This document shows, one piece after another, positions 42,109 through 50,721 of a stretch of 64,000 bases of DNA (positions are counted from its first letter, which is position 1; every line of letters starts with the position of its first letter). The notes under the pieces were generated by a model. The model ran no database searches. It was not told where the DNA came from and worked only from the letters and a program-made list of their open reading frames with translations. The position numbers were made by a program, and so were the translations under genes. This DNA is from a bacterium UBP4_UBA6127 (GTDB lineage: Bacteria > UBP4 > UBA4092): contig DIVR01000065.1 in NCBI GenBank assembly GCA_002428325.1, positions 120,866 to 184,865 of the forward strand, written 5' to 3'.

Positions 42109-42983
42109 AAATCCTATATACACCAGGAAATGAAGAATCTCAAAAGGTGAATTCCCGTCGCAAGTCGGACAAGAAACGCCGGGAATGGAAAGAAAGCTTT
42201 TATCTGATTTGTAATCGGATAATGCTTTTGGGAATTCTTATCTTGGTTTTGGCCGTTATTGGTGATATGTCCTTTTTTGTCTGGAAATCTCCTTATTTCT
42301 CAGTAGAAAAAGTAGTTTTAAATACCGTCGGACATATAAATAAAGGCGAGATGATTCGTTCTACAGGGTTAGGTAAATCGGTTCATCTGGTCCGATATCC
42401 GGTCGGTCAGCTTAAAAATTATATCCAAAAGAATCCATGGGTCAGCCGGGTTAATATCGTTAAGGAATATCCTAACCGGATAAAGGTGTTTATCACTGAA
42501 AGAGTCCCTATTGCGCTCGTGGTTGGGAAAAACACCTGGGGGATTGATGTTCAGGGGTATTTATTGCCAGGAATGCAAATGGAGTCCGCTCGACAGCTTC
42601 CCTTGATTACCTTGGGGGACCAGTGGGAACCAGGGACTACTTTACGGGTTGACCAGCCAGTCCTTCATAATGCATTGAGCATATTGACCCATATCAAAAA
42701 AGAAAAACCGGAAATGTTAATCATGATTTCAGAGATTGATTTATCCGATAAGGATAATATCCTGATATTTACCCAACCAGAGGGAACCGAGGTACGGATG
42801 GGGAATGAAAATATTCCAGACCGGTTACAGAATTTCTATAAAACTATTGAAATGGCTAGGGAACAACAAATTGTTCTGGAATATATTGATCTTCGTTATG
42901 ATGATCAAGGTATTGTTACTAAGCCTAGAACTGCCCGATTTATAAAACCGGGCAGACAACCGAAGATGACTCCATCAACTTAA
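42105..42983 (+). CDS. ftsQ: Cell-division protein FtsQ/DivIB
   Basis: This 292-residue bitopic protein has a basic N-terminus (SRRKSDKKRREWK), one TM helix (about 40-62), then a POTRA domain opening YFSVEKVVLNTVGHINKGEMI. IKVFITERVPIALV and a beta-domain follow. These match the FtsQ/DivIB layout in the periplasm, where it links FtsA/FtsZ assembly to FtsL and the FtsWI synthase. Its position between murB and ftsA is the classical one. Confidence 0.92.
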   Translation: MKILYTPGNEESQKVNSRRKSDKKRREWKESFYLICNRIMLLGILILVLAVIGDMSFFVWKSPYFSVEKVVLNTVGHINKGEMIRSTGLGKSVHLVRYPVGQLKNYIQKNPWVSRVNIVKEYPNRIKVFITERVPIALVVGKNTWGIDVQGYLLPGMQMESARQLPLITLGDQWEPGTTLRVDQPVLHNALSILTHIKKEKPEMLIMISEIDLSDKDNILIFTQPEGTEVRMGNENIPDRLQNFYKTIEMAREQQIVLEYIDLRYDDQGIVTKPRTARFIKPGRQPKMTPST

Positions 42984-43025
42984 TGAATGATTTTAGTAAG
43001 GGGTTTCAAGAAGGGACAGATAGAT

Positions 43026-44246
43026 ATGATTGCCGCGCTTGATTTAGGAACCAGTAAAATCTGCGCTCTGATTGGCGAAAAAGATGAGCAGGGGAACCTG
43101 ATGATCCATGGAGAAGGTACAGCACCTACCTTGGGGATCAAAGGGGGGATCATTGTGGATATGGAATCGGCTGTGAAATCTATCAATGAAGCCATCACAA
43201 AAGCAGAGAATAATGCGAATGCTGAAGCAGATGAAGTAGTGATTGGGATTGCGGGCCGGAGTCTTCAGAGTCTTAATAATCGTAATGAAGTCACTGTAAT
43301 CAGCCCCTTGAGGGGGATTACCGAAGAAGATATTAGAAAACTTGAGGATGGGGCCAGAAATGTGGTGATTCCTGAAGGACGGCAGCTATTGAGTGTCTTG
43401 AACCAGGGGTATTATGTGGATGATGATATCAGTGGGACGGATATCCCCCCTATTGGGATGGTAGGTTCTCGGTTGGCGTTGGATGTCCATATAGTCCATG
43501 GACAGTCCTCAGCTCTTCAAAATGTGGTTCGTTGTGTAAATCAAGCAGGTTTTGAGGTGAGTTCCATTATTCTGCAGCCTATGGCATCAGCAGCTTCGGT
43601 GTTGACACCTGACGAACGTCAGGGGGGAGTCATTATGCTGGATATAGGAGCCGGTACTATGGACATGGTTCTTTATCAGAATAATGCCATTCGGCATACC
43701 CAGGTTATTCATATGGGCGGGAATCATATTACTAATGATATCTCTTTTGGGCTTCGAATATCTAAAAACGATGCCGAATCCATTAAGGTTAAGTACGGAT
43801 GTGCTACATTATCTTCTTTAGAACACAGTGAAGATTTTCCTATAACTCAATTGGTAGGGGGCGAAACATCCAATGTCCCGGAGAGAATCCTGGTGGAAAT
43901 CATTTATCCCCGGTTGGTGGATATGTTTACTGAAGTCCAAAAAGAATTAGATAAGATTCCAACAAAATTCAAAACACCTATTGGAGTCATCATTACCGGA
44001 GGTGTTTCTAAAACCAAGGGCATTAAAGAAGTTGCTGAACGAATGTTCCAACTGCCGGTTCGCCTGGCTAATCCATCTCGATATGTTACTTATATCAAGG
44101 GATTAGATACCCCTGAATATGCAACAGCCATTGGGCTTTTATCTCTGGCAGATGAAATGGGAATCAATACTGGAAAGAAATCAAATAAAGGCCAGTTTAT
44201 TAAAGTATTCGGTTCGGTAAAACAGTTTTTTGAAAAGTATTTCTAA
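43026..44246 (+). CDS. ftsA: Cell-division actin homolog FtsA
   Basis: This 406-residue actin-fold ATPase has ALDLGTSKICALIGE, IGIAGRSL, LDIGAGTMDMVLY (phosphate 2 loop) and IGVIITGGVSKTKGI (adenosine motif). It ends with an amphipathic, basic/aromatic tail (SVKQFFEKYF) fit for membrane attachment. FtsA tethers FtsZ to the membrane and recruits later proteins. ATG at 43026 is chosen because GAAGGGA sits about 9 nt upstream and the family begins just before the phosphate 1 loop; the upstream ATG at 42987 adds 13 unconserved residues. Confidence 0.95.
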   Translation: MIAALDLGTSKICALIGEKDEQGNLMIHGEGTAPTLGIKGGIIVDMESAVKSINEAITKAENNANAEADEVVIGIAGRSLQSLNNRNEVTVISPLRGITEEDIRKLEDGARNVVIPEGRQLLSVLNQGYYVDDDISGTDIPPIGMVGSRLALDVHIVHGQSSALQNVVRCVNQAGFEVSSIILQPMASAASVLTPDERQGGVIMLDIGAGTMDMVLYQNNAIRHTQVIHMGGNHITNDISFGLRISKNDAESIKVKYGCATLSSLEHSEDFPITQLVGGETSNVPERILVEIIYPRLVDMFTEVQKELDKIPTKFKTPIGVIITGGVSKTKGIKEVAERMFQLPVRLANPSRYVTYIKGLDTPEYATAIGLLSLADEMGINTGKKSNKGQFIKVFGSVKQFFEKYF

Positions 44247-44282
44247 TACTTAATATTCCTCGAAAAAGGGGAGGATCCTGAC

Positions 44283-45563
44283 ATGTCAATCATGATTGAT
44301 TTTCCGGATCAGGAACAGCAGGTAGCAGTAATTAAAGTAATTGGTTTAGGGGGAGGAGGCAGTAATGCTGTGGACAGCATGCTCCTTGCCGGTTTAGACA
44401 ATATTGACTGTATTGTGGCCAATACTGATCGGCAGGCCTTAGGCAGCACCCGTACTCCGTACCGTATTCAACTGGGTGAATCCCTTACAAATGGACTGGG
44501 GAGCGGTGGTAAACCTGAAATTGGTGAAAAAGCCGCCCAAGAGTCCCGGGAAGCAATTCAGGCTGCTCTAAAGGGTTCTGATTTGGTCTTTATCGCCGCT
44601 GGAATGGGGGGAGGGACAGGAACTGGGGCCGCTCCTGTAATTGCTGATATTGCCCGGGAAATGGGTGCCTTATCCATTGCTGTGGTAACCAAGCCTTTTT
44701 CATTTGAGGGTCGGGAACGGATTAAAATTGCCGAAGCCGGCGCCCAACGGTTGAAAACTAAAGCAGATGCCTTAATGATTGTACCCAATGACCATTTGCT
44801 TCAGACTCATGGAGAAAAAATTTCCATGATGGATTCATTTGAAGTGGCCAACCGGGTATTGCATCAGGCTGTTATGAGTATTACCGAGTTGATTAATGTC
44901 CCGGGTAAAATTAATGTGGATTTTTCAGATATTCGTTCTATCATTGGCAGTACCGGGGGGGCTATTATCGGGATTGGCAGTGGAAAGGGTGAAAACCGTG
45001 CTGAACAAGCCTTCCGAAAAGCCAGTTCCAGTCCCTTATTGGAGAAAACAGAAATCCAGGGTGCCCGCCGAATTCTCCTGAATGTTACCGGAGGAAACGA
45101 TTTATCTCTCGTAGAGATATCCACTATAGCCCAGATGGCAAATGATTTAGCCCATCAGGATGCTCAGGTCAGAATTGGAACTGTCGTTGATAATAAAATG
45201 ACGGATGAAATCAGGGTAACCCTCATTGCCACCGGTTTTGATGGCAGTAGTGTTTCTGCGACCGCTGATTATGTGGCAAAAAGTTATGCCCGTCCTGCTC
45301 CAGCGGCTGTGTCTGTTCCTGAGCCGGTACCGGCTATTCAAGCTGAGATTGCACCTGAACCGGAGCCTGAACCTGATGAACCTAAGGAGCCGGAGTTTGA
45401 ACCTGATGGACAGATGAGCTTAATTGCAGCCATTCAACGCCGTACCCATGAAGATCACCTGCATAAAGGGTCTGATAAAGAAAATACTGAATCAGAAGAA
45501 GGGGAATCTAATGATTGGGATATCCCGGCTTTTAAGCGAATGAAAAATCTTGGATTGATGTAA
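44283..45563 (+). CDS. ftsZ: Cell-division tubulin homolog FtsZ
   Basis: This 426-residue GTPase has VIGLGGGGSNAVDSM, the tubulin signature GGGTGTGAAPVIA, NVDFSDIRSI and the T7-type region. A Pro/Glu-rich linker (about 340-385) leads to the C-terminal peptide WDIPAFKRM, which is the anchor for FtsA and other partners. It forms the division ring. SD GGGGAGG. Last gene of the cluster, with a hairpin terminator after it. Confidence 0.98.
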   Translation: MSIMIDFPDQEQQVAVIKVIGLGGGGSNAVDSMLLAGLDNIDCIVANTDRQALGSTRTPYRIQLGESLTNGLGSGGKPEIGEKAAQESREAIQAALKGSDLVFIAAGMGGGTGTGAAPVIADIAREMGALSIAVVTKPFSFEGRERIKIAEAGAQRLKTKADALMIVPNDHLLQTHGEKISMMDSFEVANRVLHQAVMSITELINVPGKINVDFSDIRSIIGSTGGAIIGIGSGKGENRAEQAFRKASSSPLLEKTEIQGARRILLNVTGGNDLSLVEISTIAQMANDLAHQDAQVRIGTVVDNKMTDEIRVTLIATGFDGSSVSATADYVAKSYARPAPAAVSVPEPVPAIQAEIAPEPEPEPDEPKEPEFEPDGQMSLIAAIQRRTHEDHLHKGSDKENTESEEGESNDWDIPAFKRMKNLGLM

Positions 45564-45592
45564 AGATTTATTGATCTTCAATTGAATATAAA

Positions 45593-45622
45593 AAACGTCG
45601 GTTTGTTGCCGGCGTTTTTTTT
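45593..45622 (+). terminator. Terminator of the dcw cluster
   Basis: AACGTCGG (45594-45601) pairs with CCGGCGTT (45609-45616), with one G-T pair, followed by a T-run. It lies 30 nt after the ftsZ stop. Confidence 0.85.
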
Positions 45623-45631
45623 ATTCCCAGT

Positions 45632-45652
45632 AAAAACTTTGTAGACACAAAG
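45632..45652 (-). terminator. Short minus-strand terminator after the 29-residue peptide gene
   Basis: CTTTGT/ACAAAG (45637-45642 with 45647-45652) forms a 6-bp stem with a 4-nt loop, followed on the minus strand by five T residues. A second imperfect stem (AGGCGG with CCGCCT, 45652-45685) lies just before it. Either may end the mlaF transcript. Confidence 0.5.
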
Positions 45653-45712
45653 AGGCGGCTTTCCCGATGGGGGGAGAACCGCCTTATGTTATCAAATCGA
45701 ATATAAAAAGAA

Positions 45713-45802
45713 TTATCTGTGTTTGAAAGCGCCGGTACCTTTGCGTTTATTGGAGCGTTTGCATTTCCAACGCAGTTTTTTACGTTTTTTGCCTCGGTTC
45801 AT
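45713..45802 (-). CDS. 29-residue highly basic peptide, possibly ribosome-associated
   Basis: An ATG with AAAGGA upstream opens a 29-codon frame starting MNRGKKRKKLRWKCKR and ending GTGAFKHR. About half the residues are Lys or Arg, with a single Cys and Trp. I cannot place it in a named family. Size, charge and pattern resemble small ribosomal proteins of the bTHX or mS38/COX24 kind. A clearer COX24-like gene lies at 58278-58373, so this would be a second one. It sits between mlaF and ftsZ (convergent) and is followed by a short terminator. Codon usage is normal for the window. Function is inferred only from composition. Confidence 0.55.
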   Translation of the reverse strand: MNRGKKRKKLRWKCKRSNKRKGTGAFKHR

Positions 45803-45845
45803 TTTATCGGGATTCCTTTCCGCGGGAATTTAATTTACGAGCTTA

Positions 45846-46619
45846 TTATTTTAGCACAGATGAGGATATTTCGTCAGTAATGGGACCATGGGCTTCTCCC
45901 CGGACAAACTGACGAACCACCGGATCTTCGGGATCCATAAACTCTGATTTTGGTCCTACTTTGATTATTTTACCCTTATATAGCATGGCTATTCGATGGG
46001 CAATTTTAAAAACACTTTGCATATCATGGGTAACAACAATGGAGGTAACCCCTAATTTCTCATTCAATTCAATGATCAAGTTGTTAATGACATCAGCATT
46101 AATGGGGTCCAGACCGGTGGTGGGTTCATCATAAAGAAGTATCTGAGGGTCTCTGGCCATGGCTCTGGCTAATCCGACCCTTTTTTTCATGCCTCCGGAT
46201 AGTTCTGAGGGCATCATGTGCTCAATATTGGATAAATGAACTAATTCTAGTTTCTCAGCAACGATACGGTTTTTTTCTTCATCAGATAAATCTGTATGTT
46301 CATCCAGGGCAAATCCGACATTTTCCCTGACATTGAGTGAATCAAAAAGGGCTGCATACTGGAAGAGCATCCCAAAGTTGCTTAGAATCTTATAAAGAGA
46401 GTCCTCTTCCATGGAAGAAACACATTCATTATTGACCCAGACTTCTCCGGCATCGGGTTTCATCAGGCCCATGATGTGTTTCAGGGTAACGCTTTTTCCT
46501 TCTCCTGAACCTCCGATAATGACCATGATTTCACCTTCCCGGATGGTCAGGTTCATGCCATTTAGGACCTGCTTATCCCCCAGTTTCTTATATACATCTT
46601 TAAAAGTGATTATTTCCAT
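45846..46619 (-). CDS. mlaF: Lipid-transport ABC ATPase MlaF
   Basis: This 257-residue ABC protein has Walker A GGSGEGKS, signature LSGGMKKRVGLARA and Walker B LLYDEPTTGLDP. The SGGMxKRVGLARA signature and the GLDP-I-N run are typical of the MlaF/Ttg2A group, which powers phospholipid traffic between inner and outer membranes. It overlaps mlaE by 10 nt, confirming the pair. No MlaD substrate-binding protein lies in the next positions; the downstream gene is the 29-residue peptide. Confidence 0.92.
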   Translation of the reverse strand: MEIITFKDVYKKLGDKQVLNGMNLTIREGEIMVIIGGSGEGKSVTLKHIMGLMKPDAGEVWVNNECVSSMEEDSLYKILSNFGMLFQYAALFDSLNVRENVGFALDEHTDLSDEEKNRIVAEKLELVHLSNIEHMMPSELSGGMKKRVGLARAMARDPQILLYDEPTTGLDPINADVINNLIIELNEKLGVTSIVVTHDMQSVFKIAHRIAMLYKGKIIKVGPKSEFMDPEDPVVRQFVRGEAHGPITDEISSSVLK

Positions 46620-47392
46620 AAGGCCAGAATAAAGGCTCCCATAATGTAATCAAATAATATTATTAAAATTGTGGAGGAAACCACTGCATTTCGAGTAGCT
46701 CTGCCTACTCCTTCAGCTCCGCCCCACGTCTTAAATCCCTGGTAACAGCCGATTAAAGCAATAAGCATCCCGAAAAAAGGGGTTTTGATGAGTCCGGCAA
46801 AAAATTCCTTAGGTTCAAGAAAGTCCTGGATATTGGAGAAATATATTTGTGTGGTTAAATTCAGGTTAGTCAGGGCAACAACCCATCCTCCCAGAATACC
46901 GACCAAATTCGCCAGGATGGTTAAAATCGGAAGCATGATAATGGCAGCCAGAAATCGTGGTACCACCAGATATTTCACTGGGTTGGTAGCCAGGGTCTTC
47001 ATGGCATCAATCTGCTCTGTTACCTGCATGGTGCCTATTTCTGCCGCAATGGAGGCGCCGACTCGGGAGGCAATGGCCCAGGCGGTAAAAACCGGACCGA
47101 TTTCTCGGGCAAAAGCAATGGCGCTGATTCCCCCGGCATAGATGGTGGCACCGAATTTGGATAGCTGGTATCCCGTTTGCAGGACAAATATCATCCCGAT
47201 AAATGTGGCGGTTAATAACACTATTGGAGTAGATTCATATCCAAAATAAACCATCTGCTGGATAACATGCCGAAATCGGGGTTTACTTTTAAAGGTCCAG
47301 TGAATTGTCTGGATAAACAATTCGCTGATTTCTCCCGTTCTTTGCAATAATCGCATGGAGTTTTGGCCCAAGGCTGTTATTGGCTTCAACAT
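46610..47392 (-). CDS. mlaE: Lipid-transport permease MlaE
   Basis: This 260-residue permease has about five to six TM helices. It has the family segments TATFIGMIFVLQTGYQLSKFGA, REIGPVFTAWAIASRVGASIAAEIGTMQVTEQIDAM (the conserved coupling region) and LATNPVKYLVVPR. It ends with VGRATRNAVVSS and a last helix. It forms the membrane channel with MlaF. The start ATG follows the dnaB stop directly, so expression may be coupled to the replicative helicase gene, an unusual neighbour. Confidence 0.93.
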   Translation of the reverse strand: MLKPITALGQNSMRLLQRTGEISELFIQTIHWTFKSKPRFRHVIQQMVYFGYESTPIVLLTATFIGMIFVLQTGYQLSKFGATIYAGGISAIAFAREIGPVFTAWAIASRVGASIAAEIGTMQVTEQIDAMKTLATNPVKYLVVPRFLAAIIMLPILTILANLVGILGGWVVALTNLNLTTQIYFSNIQDFLEPKEFFAGLIKTPFFGMLIALIGCYQGFKTWGGAEGVGRATRNAVVSSTILIILFDYIMGAFILALWK

Positions 47393-48862
47393 TTAAAAAG
47401 GAACTCCTCCCTCAGAGACCTGATTGGGGTCCTCATCCATATCATCCTCCTCCGGGCCGTAAGCGTCATATCCCCCCGGAGGGGCCATATTCGCTGTTTC
47501 TACAAATCGAGTATAAGCATTGATAAAGGTTAAATCAATTTCATCGGTGGGACCATTACGTTGTTTTGCCACAATCAATTTCATGGGACGGTTCGAATCA
47601 GGCATTTCATCATTTTTATCAGCTATAGGCCGATGGAGAAACATGATAACATCGGCATCCTGTTCAATGGCGCCTGATTCCCGAAGATCTGACAATTGGG
47701 GTTTGGCATCTTTTCCACGCATTTCCACTTGCCGGTTCAGCTGGGACAAAGCAATAATGGGAGCGCTGATTTCCCTGGCCAGGGCCTTCAATGAACGGGA
47801 AATCTCAGATATTTCTTGTTGCCGGCTTTCTGACCGAGCCCTTGATGACATTAATTGCAGGTAATCGATAACAACCAATCCCAGTTCGGGACATTTTGAT
47901 TTCAGCCGAAGAACCTTTGCCCGTAATTCCATAATAGCAATGCCGGGGGTGTCATCAATATATAACTTGGTTTTCATCAATCTGTTGGCTGAATCCATGA
48001 TATCTTTCAGATTTTTCTGGCTTAGCATACCATCCCGAATCCTCTGGGATGAAACTCCCGCCTCCGTACAGAGCATACGCTGGACAATCTGTTCTTTGGA
48101 CATTTCCAGGGAGAAGACCAGTACGGGAACCCCAGGATACGTCCCGATAGGGGTGGCGATATGAGTCCCGATATTTAATGCAAAAGATGTTTTACCAATG
48201 CTGGGCCGGGCTGCCAGGATAATCAGGTCTGATTTCTGGAATCCACCGGTCAGGTTATTCAAGGTTTTGAAACCGGTTGGGAGACCTGTCAATCCGCCCC
48301 GTCGCTGATAAATCAAATCAATGTGGTCGATGACCGTATGCATAATAGAATCAAGCGATTGGACATCGCTGTCCTGCTTTTGCTGGGCAATATCTAATAT
48401 TAAACGTTCTGCTTCTTCTACTACAGTATCGATTTTTAGGCTGGAATCGTAACTTTTCTGGGCAATCTCTTCAGCCGCAAGAATTAATCGGCGGGCAATG
48501 GCCTTTTCTTTTAAAATCTGGGCATAATCGAGTATATTGGCTGTGGTGACCACATTTTCAACCAGGGCTGTCAGGTAAGGGGCACCTCCAACAGCATCTA
48601 ATTTCCCCATCCTGGACAGCTCTTCGGTCATTGTGACCAGGTCAACCGATTGGTTGCGTTCAAAGAGATCCTCAATGGCTTTGAAAATGATGGTATGGTT
48701 GGTTGAATAGAAAAAGTCCGGAGTAATATACCGGTAAATATCATTTATAGTGGAATTGTCCAGTAATAAGGCTCCCAGAAGGTTTCTCTCGGCATCCTCA
48801 TTGTGGGGTAGCGTTCTTTCTTGCGACTGTATCAGGGTGGAGTCTGAATAACGGGTCATCAT
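47393..48862 (-). CDS. dnaB: Replicative DNA helicase DnaB
   Basis: This protein of about 489 residues has the N-terminal domain opening PHNEDAERNLLGALLLD and a RecA-type C-terminal motor with Walker A ARPSIGKTSFALN. It also carries VLVFSLEMSKEQ, LVVIDYLQLMSS and LSQLNRQVE, with ESGAIEQDADVI later. It unwinds DNA at the fork as a hexamer. The longer frame (to 48943) would run back through the rplI terminator, so the tandem ATG at 48859/48862 with a GAGGGG site is chosen. An acidic C-terminal tail (EEDDMDEDP) ends the protein. No intein is present. Confidence 0.95.
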   Translation of the reverse strand: MMTRYSDSTLIQSQERTLPHNEDAERNLLGALLLDNSTINDIYRYITPDFFYSTNHTIIFKAIEDLFERNQSVDLVTMTEELSRMGKLDAVGGAPYLTALVENVVTTANILDYAQILKEKAIARRLILAAEEIAQKSYDSSLKIDTVVEEAERLILDIAQQKQDSDVQSLDSIMHTVIDHIDLIYQRRGGLTGLPTGFKTLNNLTGGFQKSDLIILAARPSIGKTSFALNIGTHIATPIGTYPGVPVLVFSLEMSKEQIVQRMLCTEAGVSSQRIRDGMLSQKNLKDIMDSANRLMKTKLYIDDTPGIAIMELRAKVLRLKSKCPELGLVVIDYLQLMSSRARSESRQQEISEISRSLKALAREISAPIIALSQLNRQVEMRGKDAKPQLSDLRESGAIEQDADVIMFLHRPIADKNDEMPDSNRPMKLIVAKQRNGPTDEIDLTFINAYTRFVETANMAPPGGYDAYGPEEDDMDEDPNQVSEGGVPF

Positions 48863-48888
48863 GCCCCTCGGCCTATTTCTCTCATTAT

Positions 48889-48926
48889 AAAAAAAAAGGG
48901 GAAAATTTGAATCCATTTTCCCCTTT
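48889..48926 (-). terminator. Terminator between rplI and dnaB
   Basis: AAAGGGGAAAAT (48895-48906) and ATTTTCCCCTTT (48915-48926) form a perfect 12-bp stem with an 8-nt loop. On the minus strand the T-run corresponding to 48889-48897 follows. It separates the prs-to-rplI operon from dnaB and shows dnaB must start after it. Confidence 0.88.
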
Positions 48927-48976
48927 GTTGATTCGGTTGTCAAACCTTTTTTATAAGGTTTGCCGGAAAACCAAAC

Positions 48977-49420
48977 TTATTCGCTGATGACTTCAACCTG
49001 AACGGTTGCTATAACATCAGGATGAACCTTGATTTCCGCCGTGTAAGTGCCAACAGCCTTGATAGTTTCGGCTAGGTGGACTTTCTTGCGATCAATTTCA
49101 TGTCCCAGTTTTACCAGTTCGGAAACAATGTCCGATGAAGTGACAGAGCCAAACAATTTACCTTCTTCGCCTGTTTTCGCTTTAATGGTTACCTTCAAAG
49201 CCGAAAGGGTGGCGGCAAACTGTTCTGCGCTGCCTTTCTGTTCAGCCAATACTTTGGCTCGTTTGGTCTTTTCCATCTCAAACAGTTGAACAGCATGGCG
49301 AGTCGCTTCCAGGGCCAGTTTACGGGGAATAAGATAGTTTCGGGCATATCCGGGAGCTACATTCACTGTATCGCCGTAATTCCCGAGACCTTCAATATCG
49401 TCTTTCAGTATGACCTTCAT
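48977..49420 (-). CDS. rplI: 50S ribosomal protein bL9
   Basis: This 147-residue protein is full length for bL9. The N-terminal domain opens MKVILKDDIEGLGNYGDTVNVAPGYARNYLIPRKLA and a long connecting helix follows. The C-terminal domain has KTGEEGKLFGSVTS. It binds 23S rRNA near the L1 stalk base. SD AAGGAAAGG. Last gene before the terminator in the rpsF-ssb-rpsR-rplI run, a very common bacterial order. Confidence 0.97.
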   Translation of the reverse strand: MKVILKDDIEGLGNYGDTVNVAPGYARNYLIPRKLALEATRHAVQLFEMEKTKRAKVLAEQKGSAEQFAATLSALKVTIKAKTGEEGKLFGSVTSSDIVSELVKLGHEIDRKKVHLAETIKAVGTYTAEIKVHPDVIATVQVEVISE

Positions 49421-49444
49421 TGTGATTACCTTTCCTTCGTCAAT

Positions 49445-49798
49445 TTATTCGGCTGCAAACGGCAAAAGTGCAATGGTGCGAGCACGCTTAATAGCCACGG
49501 TTAACTGGCGTTGATGATGTGCGCAGGTGCCGGTGATTCGGCGGGGAATAATCTTGCCCCGTTCTGTGACAAACCGTTTTAACCGGGTAATGTCTTTATA
49601 ATCAATGGTATCTACCTTATCCAGGCAGAACCGGCAGACTTTACGGCGAACAAATCGCTGTCGACGGTTAGCCGGACGGGCAGGATAACGCGGTTGACGA
49701 CTGGGAACATGTTCACTGCGGGTTACTGGCGCCGCGGGTATGATCGGTGCCGGTGTTTCAGTATTCGGAGTAACGGGTGTATTTTTGTTTTCTTCCAT
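49445..49798 (-). CDS. rpsR: 30S ribosomal protein bS18 with extended N-terminus
   Basis: The core (about residues 48-117) holds KVCRFCLDKVDTIDYKDITRLKRFVTERGKIIPRRITGTCAHHQRQLTVAIKRAR-type bS18 sequence, including the Cys pair C-x-x-C and a later C-x-H. It is preceded by a Pro/Thr-rich extension of about 45 residues not found in the usual 75-residue protein. It pairs with bS6 on the platform of the small subunit. Two ATGs 6 nt apart are possible; the downstream one is better spaced from AAGGA. Confidence 0.96.
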   Translation of the reverse strand: MEENKNTPVTPNTETPAPIIPAAPVTRSEHVPSRQPRYPARPANRRQRFVRRKVCRFCLDKVDTIDYKDITRLKRFVTERGKIIPRRITGTCAHHQRQLTVAIKRARTIALLPFAAE

Positions 49799-49847
49799 GG
49801 TCATTTTCCTTTTTGGGTCGGTTTTCTAAATCTTGAGCTCCCTTAGC

Positions 49848-50264
49848 TTAAAAGGGAACGTCCTCACTATTCTCATCAGAAGGGGGTGGGCCAAAATCAG
49901 TCGAAGGTGCCTGGCCTCCCATGTCACGGTTGGATCGTTCCAAGGGAATAAGGGTCTGGGCCACTACTTCCGTAGAGGACCGTTTCTGACCGTCTTGTCC
50001 CTGCCATGACCGAGTTCTCAGGTAACCTTCCACAAATACTTCTTTGCCTTTGATGAGGATTTCCTGGAAATTGTCATATTGACGAAGCCAATATTCGACC
50101 CGGATAAAAAGGGTATCTTCTTGATAATTACCGCTTTTGTCTTTCCATCGCCGGTTTACGGCAAGGTCAAATGTGGTGACAGAAGAGCCGCTTGGAATGA
50201 CACGGGTTTCTGCATCCCGTGTTAATCTTCCAATCAGCGTCACCCGGTTGAGATTGTTAGCCAT
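49848..50264 (-). CDS. ssb: Single-stranded DNA-binding protein
   Basis: This 138-residue OB-fold protein opens NNLNRVTLIGRLTRDAETR and has the FDLAVNRRW and GYLRTRSWQGQDG elements. It ends in the acidic tip ENSEDVPF, which recruits partner proteins. It protects ssDNA during replication and repair. The start is the ATG at 50264, inside the end of rpsF (8-nt overlap), preceded by GGAGGAAAC; a 31-residue upstream extension in frame is rejected. The linker is short. Confidence 0.96.
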   Translation of the reverse strand: MANNLNRVTLIGRLTRDAETRVIPSGSSVTTFDLAVNRRWKDKSGNYQEDTLFIRVEYWLRQYDNFQEILIKGKEVFVEGYLRTRSWQGQDGQKRSSTEVVAQTLIPLERSNRDMGGQAPSTDFGPPPSDENSEDVPF

Positions 50265-50721
50265 TGTTGGACGTTTCCTCCGCTGCTGGGGTTTCCGCCG
50301 CGGGTTCGGAGTTGACCGGTGTTTCTGTGGATTCAGCAGGTATCGCTTCAGCTTCAACGGCCGCCGCTTCAGCCTGAAGTGCTTCAGCCTTGGCAGCTTT
50401 AGCTTTCTTCGGGGTAAATCGGCTCTTTTTGATCTCCTCCACCACGATGGTCATATGTTTCATGATGGTTTCATCAAAATGGAACAAGTTGATTAACTGT
50501 TCCACAACGGTCGGTTCGCTGTTATGGAGAATATAAACATAGTAGCCTTCCCGTTTTTTACGGATTTCATAAGCTAATGTTTTCTTGCCCCATTTTTCCA
50601 GCTTGGTTATCTCACCGCTGTTGTTTTTGATGACGGTTTCGACTTTCTGGATTTTCAGGTCAATGTTTGACTCATCCAGGCTGGTATCATAAATAATAAT
50701 TGTTTCGTAATTACGTTTCAT
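50257..50721 (-). CDS. rpsF: 30S ribosomal protein bS6 with Ala/Glu-rich tail
   Basis: The first ~95 residues are bS6: RNYETIIIYDTSLDES at the start, GKKTLAYEIRKKREGYYVYI and FHFDETIMKHMTIV. A tail of about 55 residues follows, mostly Ala/Glu/Pro/Thr, beyond the normal C-terminus; long acidic tails are known in some bS6 proteins. It binds bS18 on the small subunit. The ATG overlaps the pth stop by 4 nt and has AGGAG upstream. Confidence 0.96.
   Translation of the reverse strand: MKRNYETIIIYDTSLDESNIDLKIQKVETVIKNNSGEITKLEKWGKKTLAYEIRKKREGYYVYILHNSEPTVVEQLINLFHFDETIMKHMTIVVEEIKKSRFTPKKAKAAKAEALQAEAAAVEAEAIPAESTETPVNSEPAAETPAAEETSNNG

Noticed and set aside
48863..48943. Longer DnaB N-terminus
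   Set aside because: It would be translated from RNA covering the rplI terminator hairpin and adds residues not typical of DnaB.
50265..50357. 31-residue N-terminal extension of Ssb
   Set aside because: It lies entirely in another frame of rpsF; the ATG at 50264 has a good SD and the family starts there.
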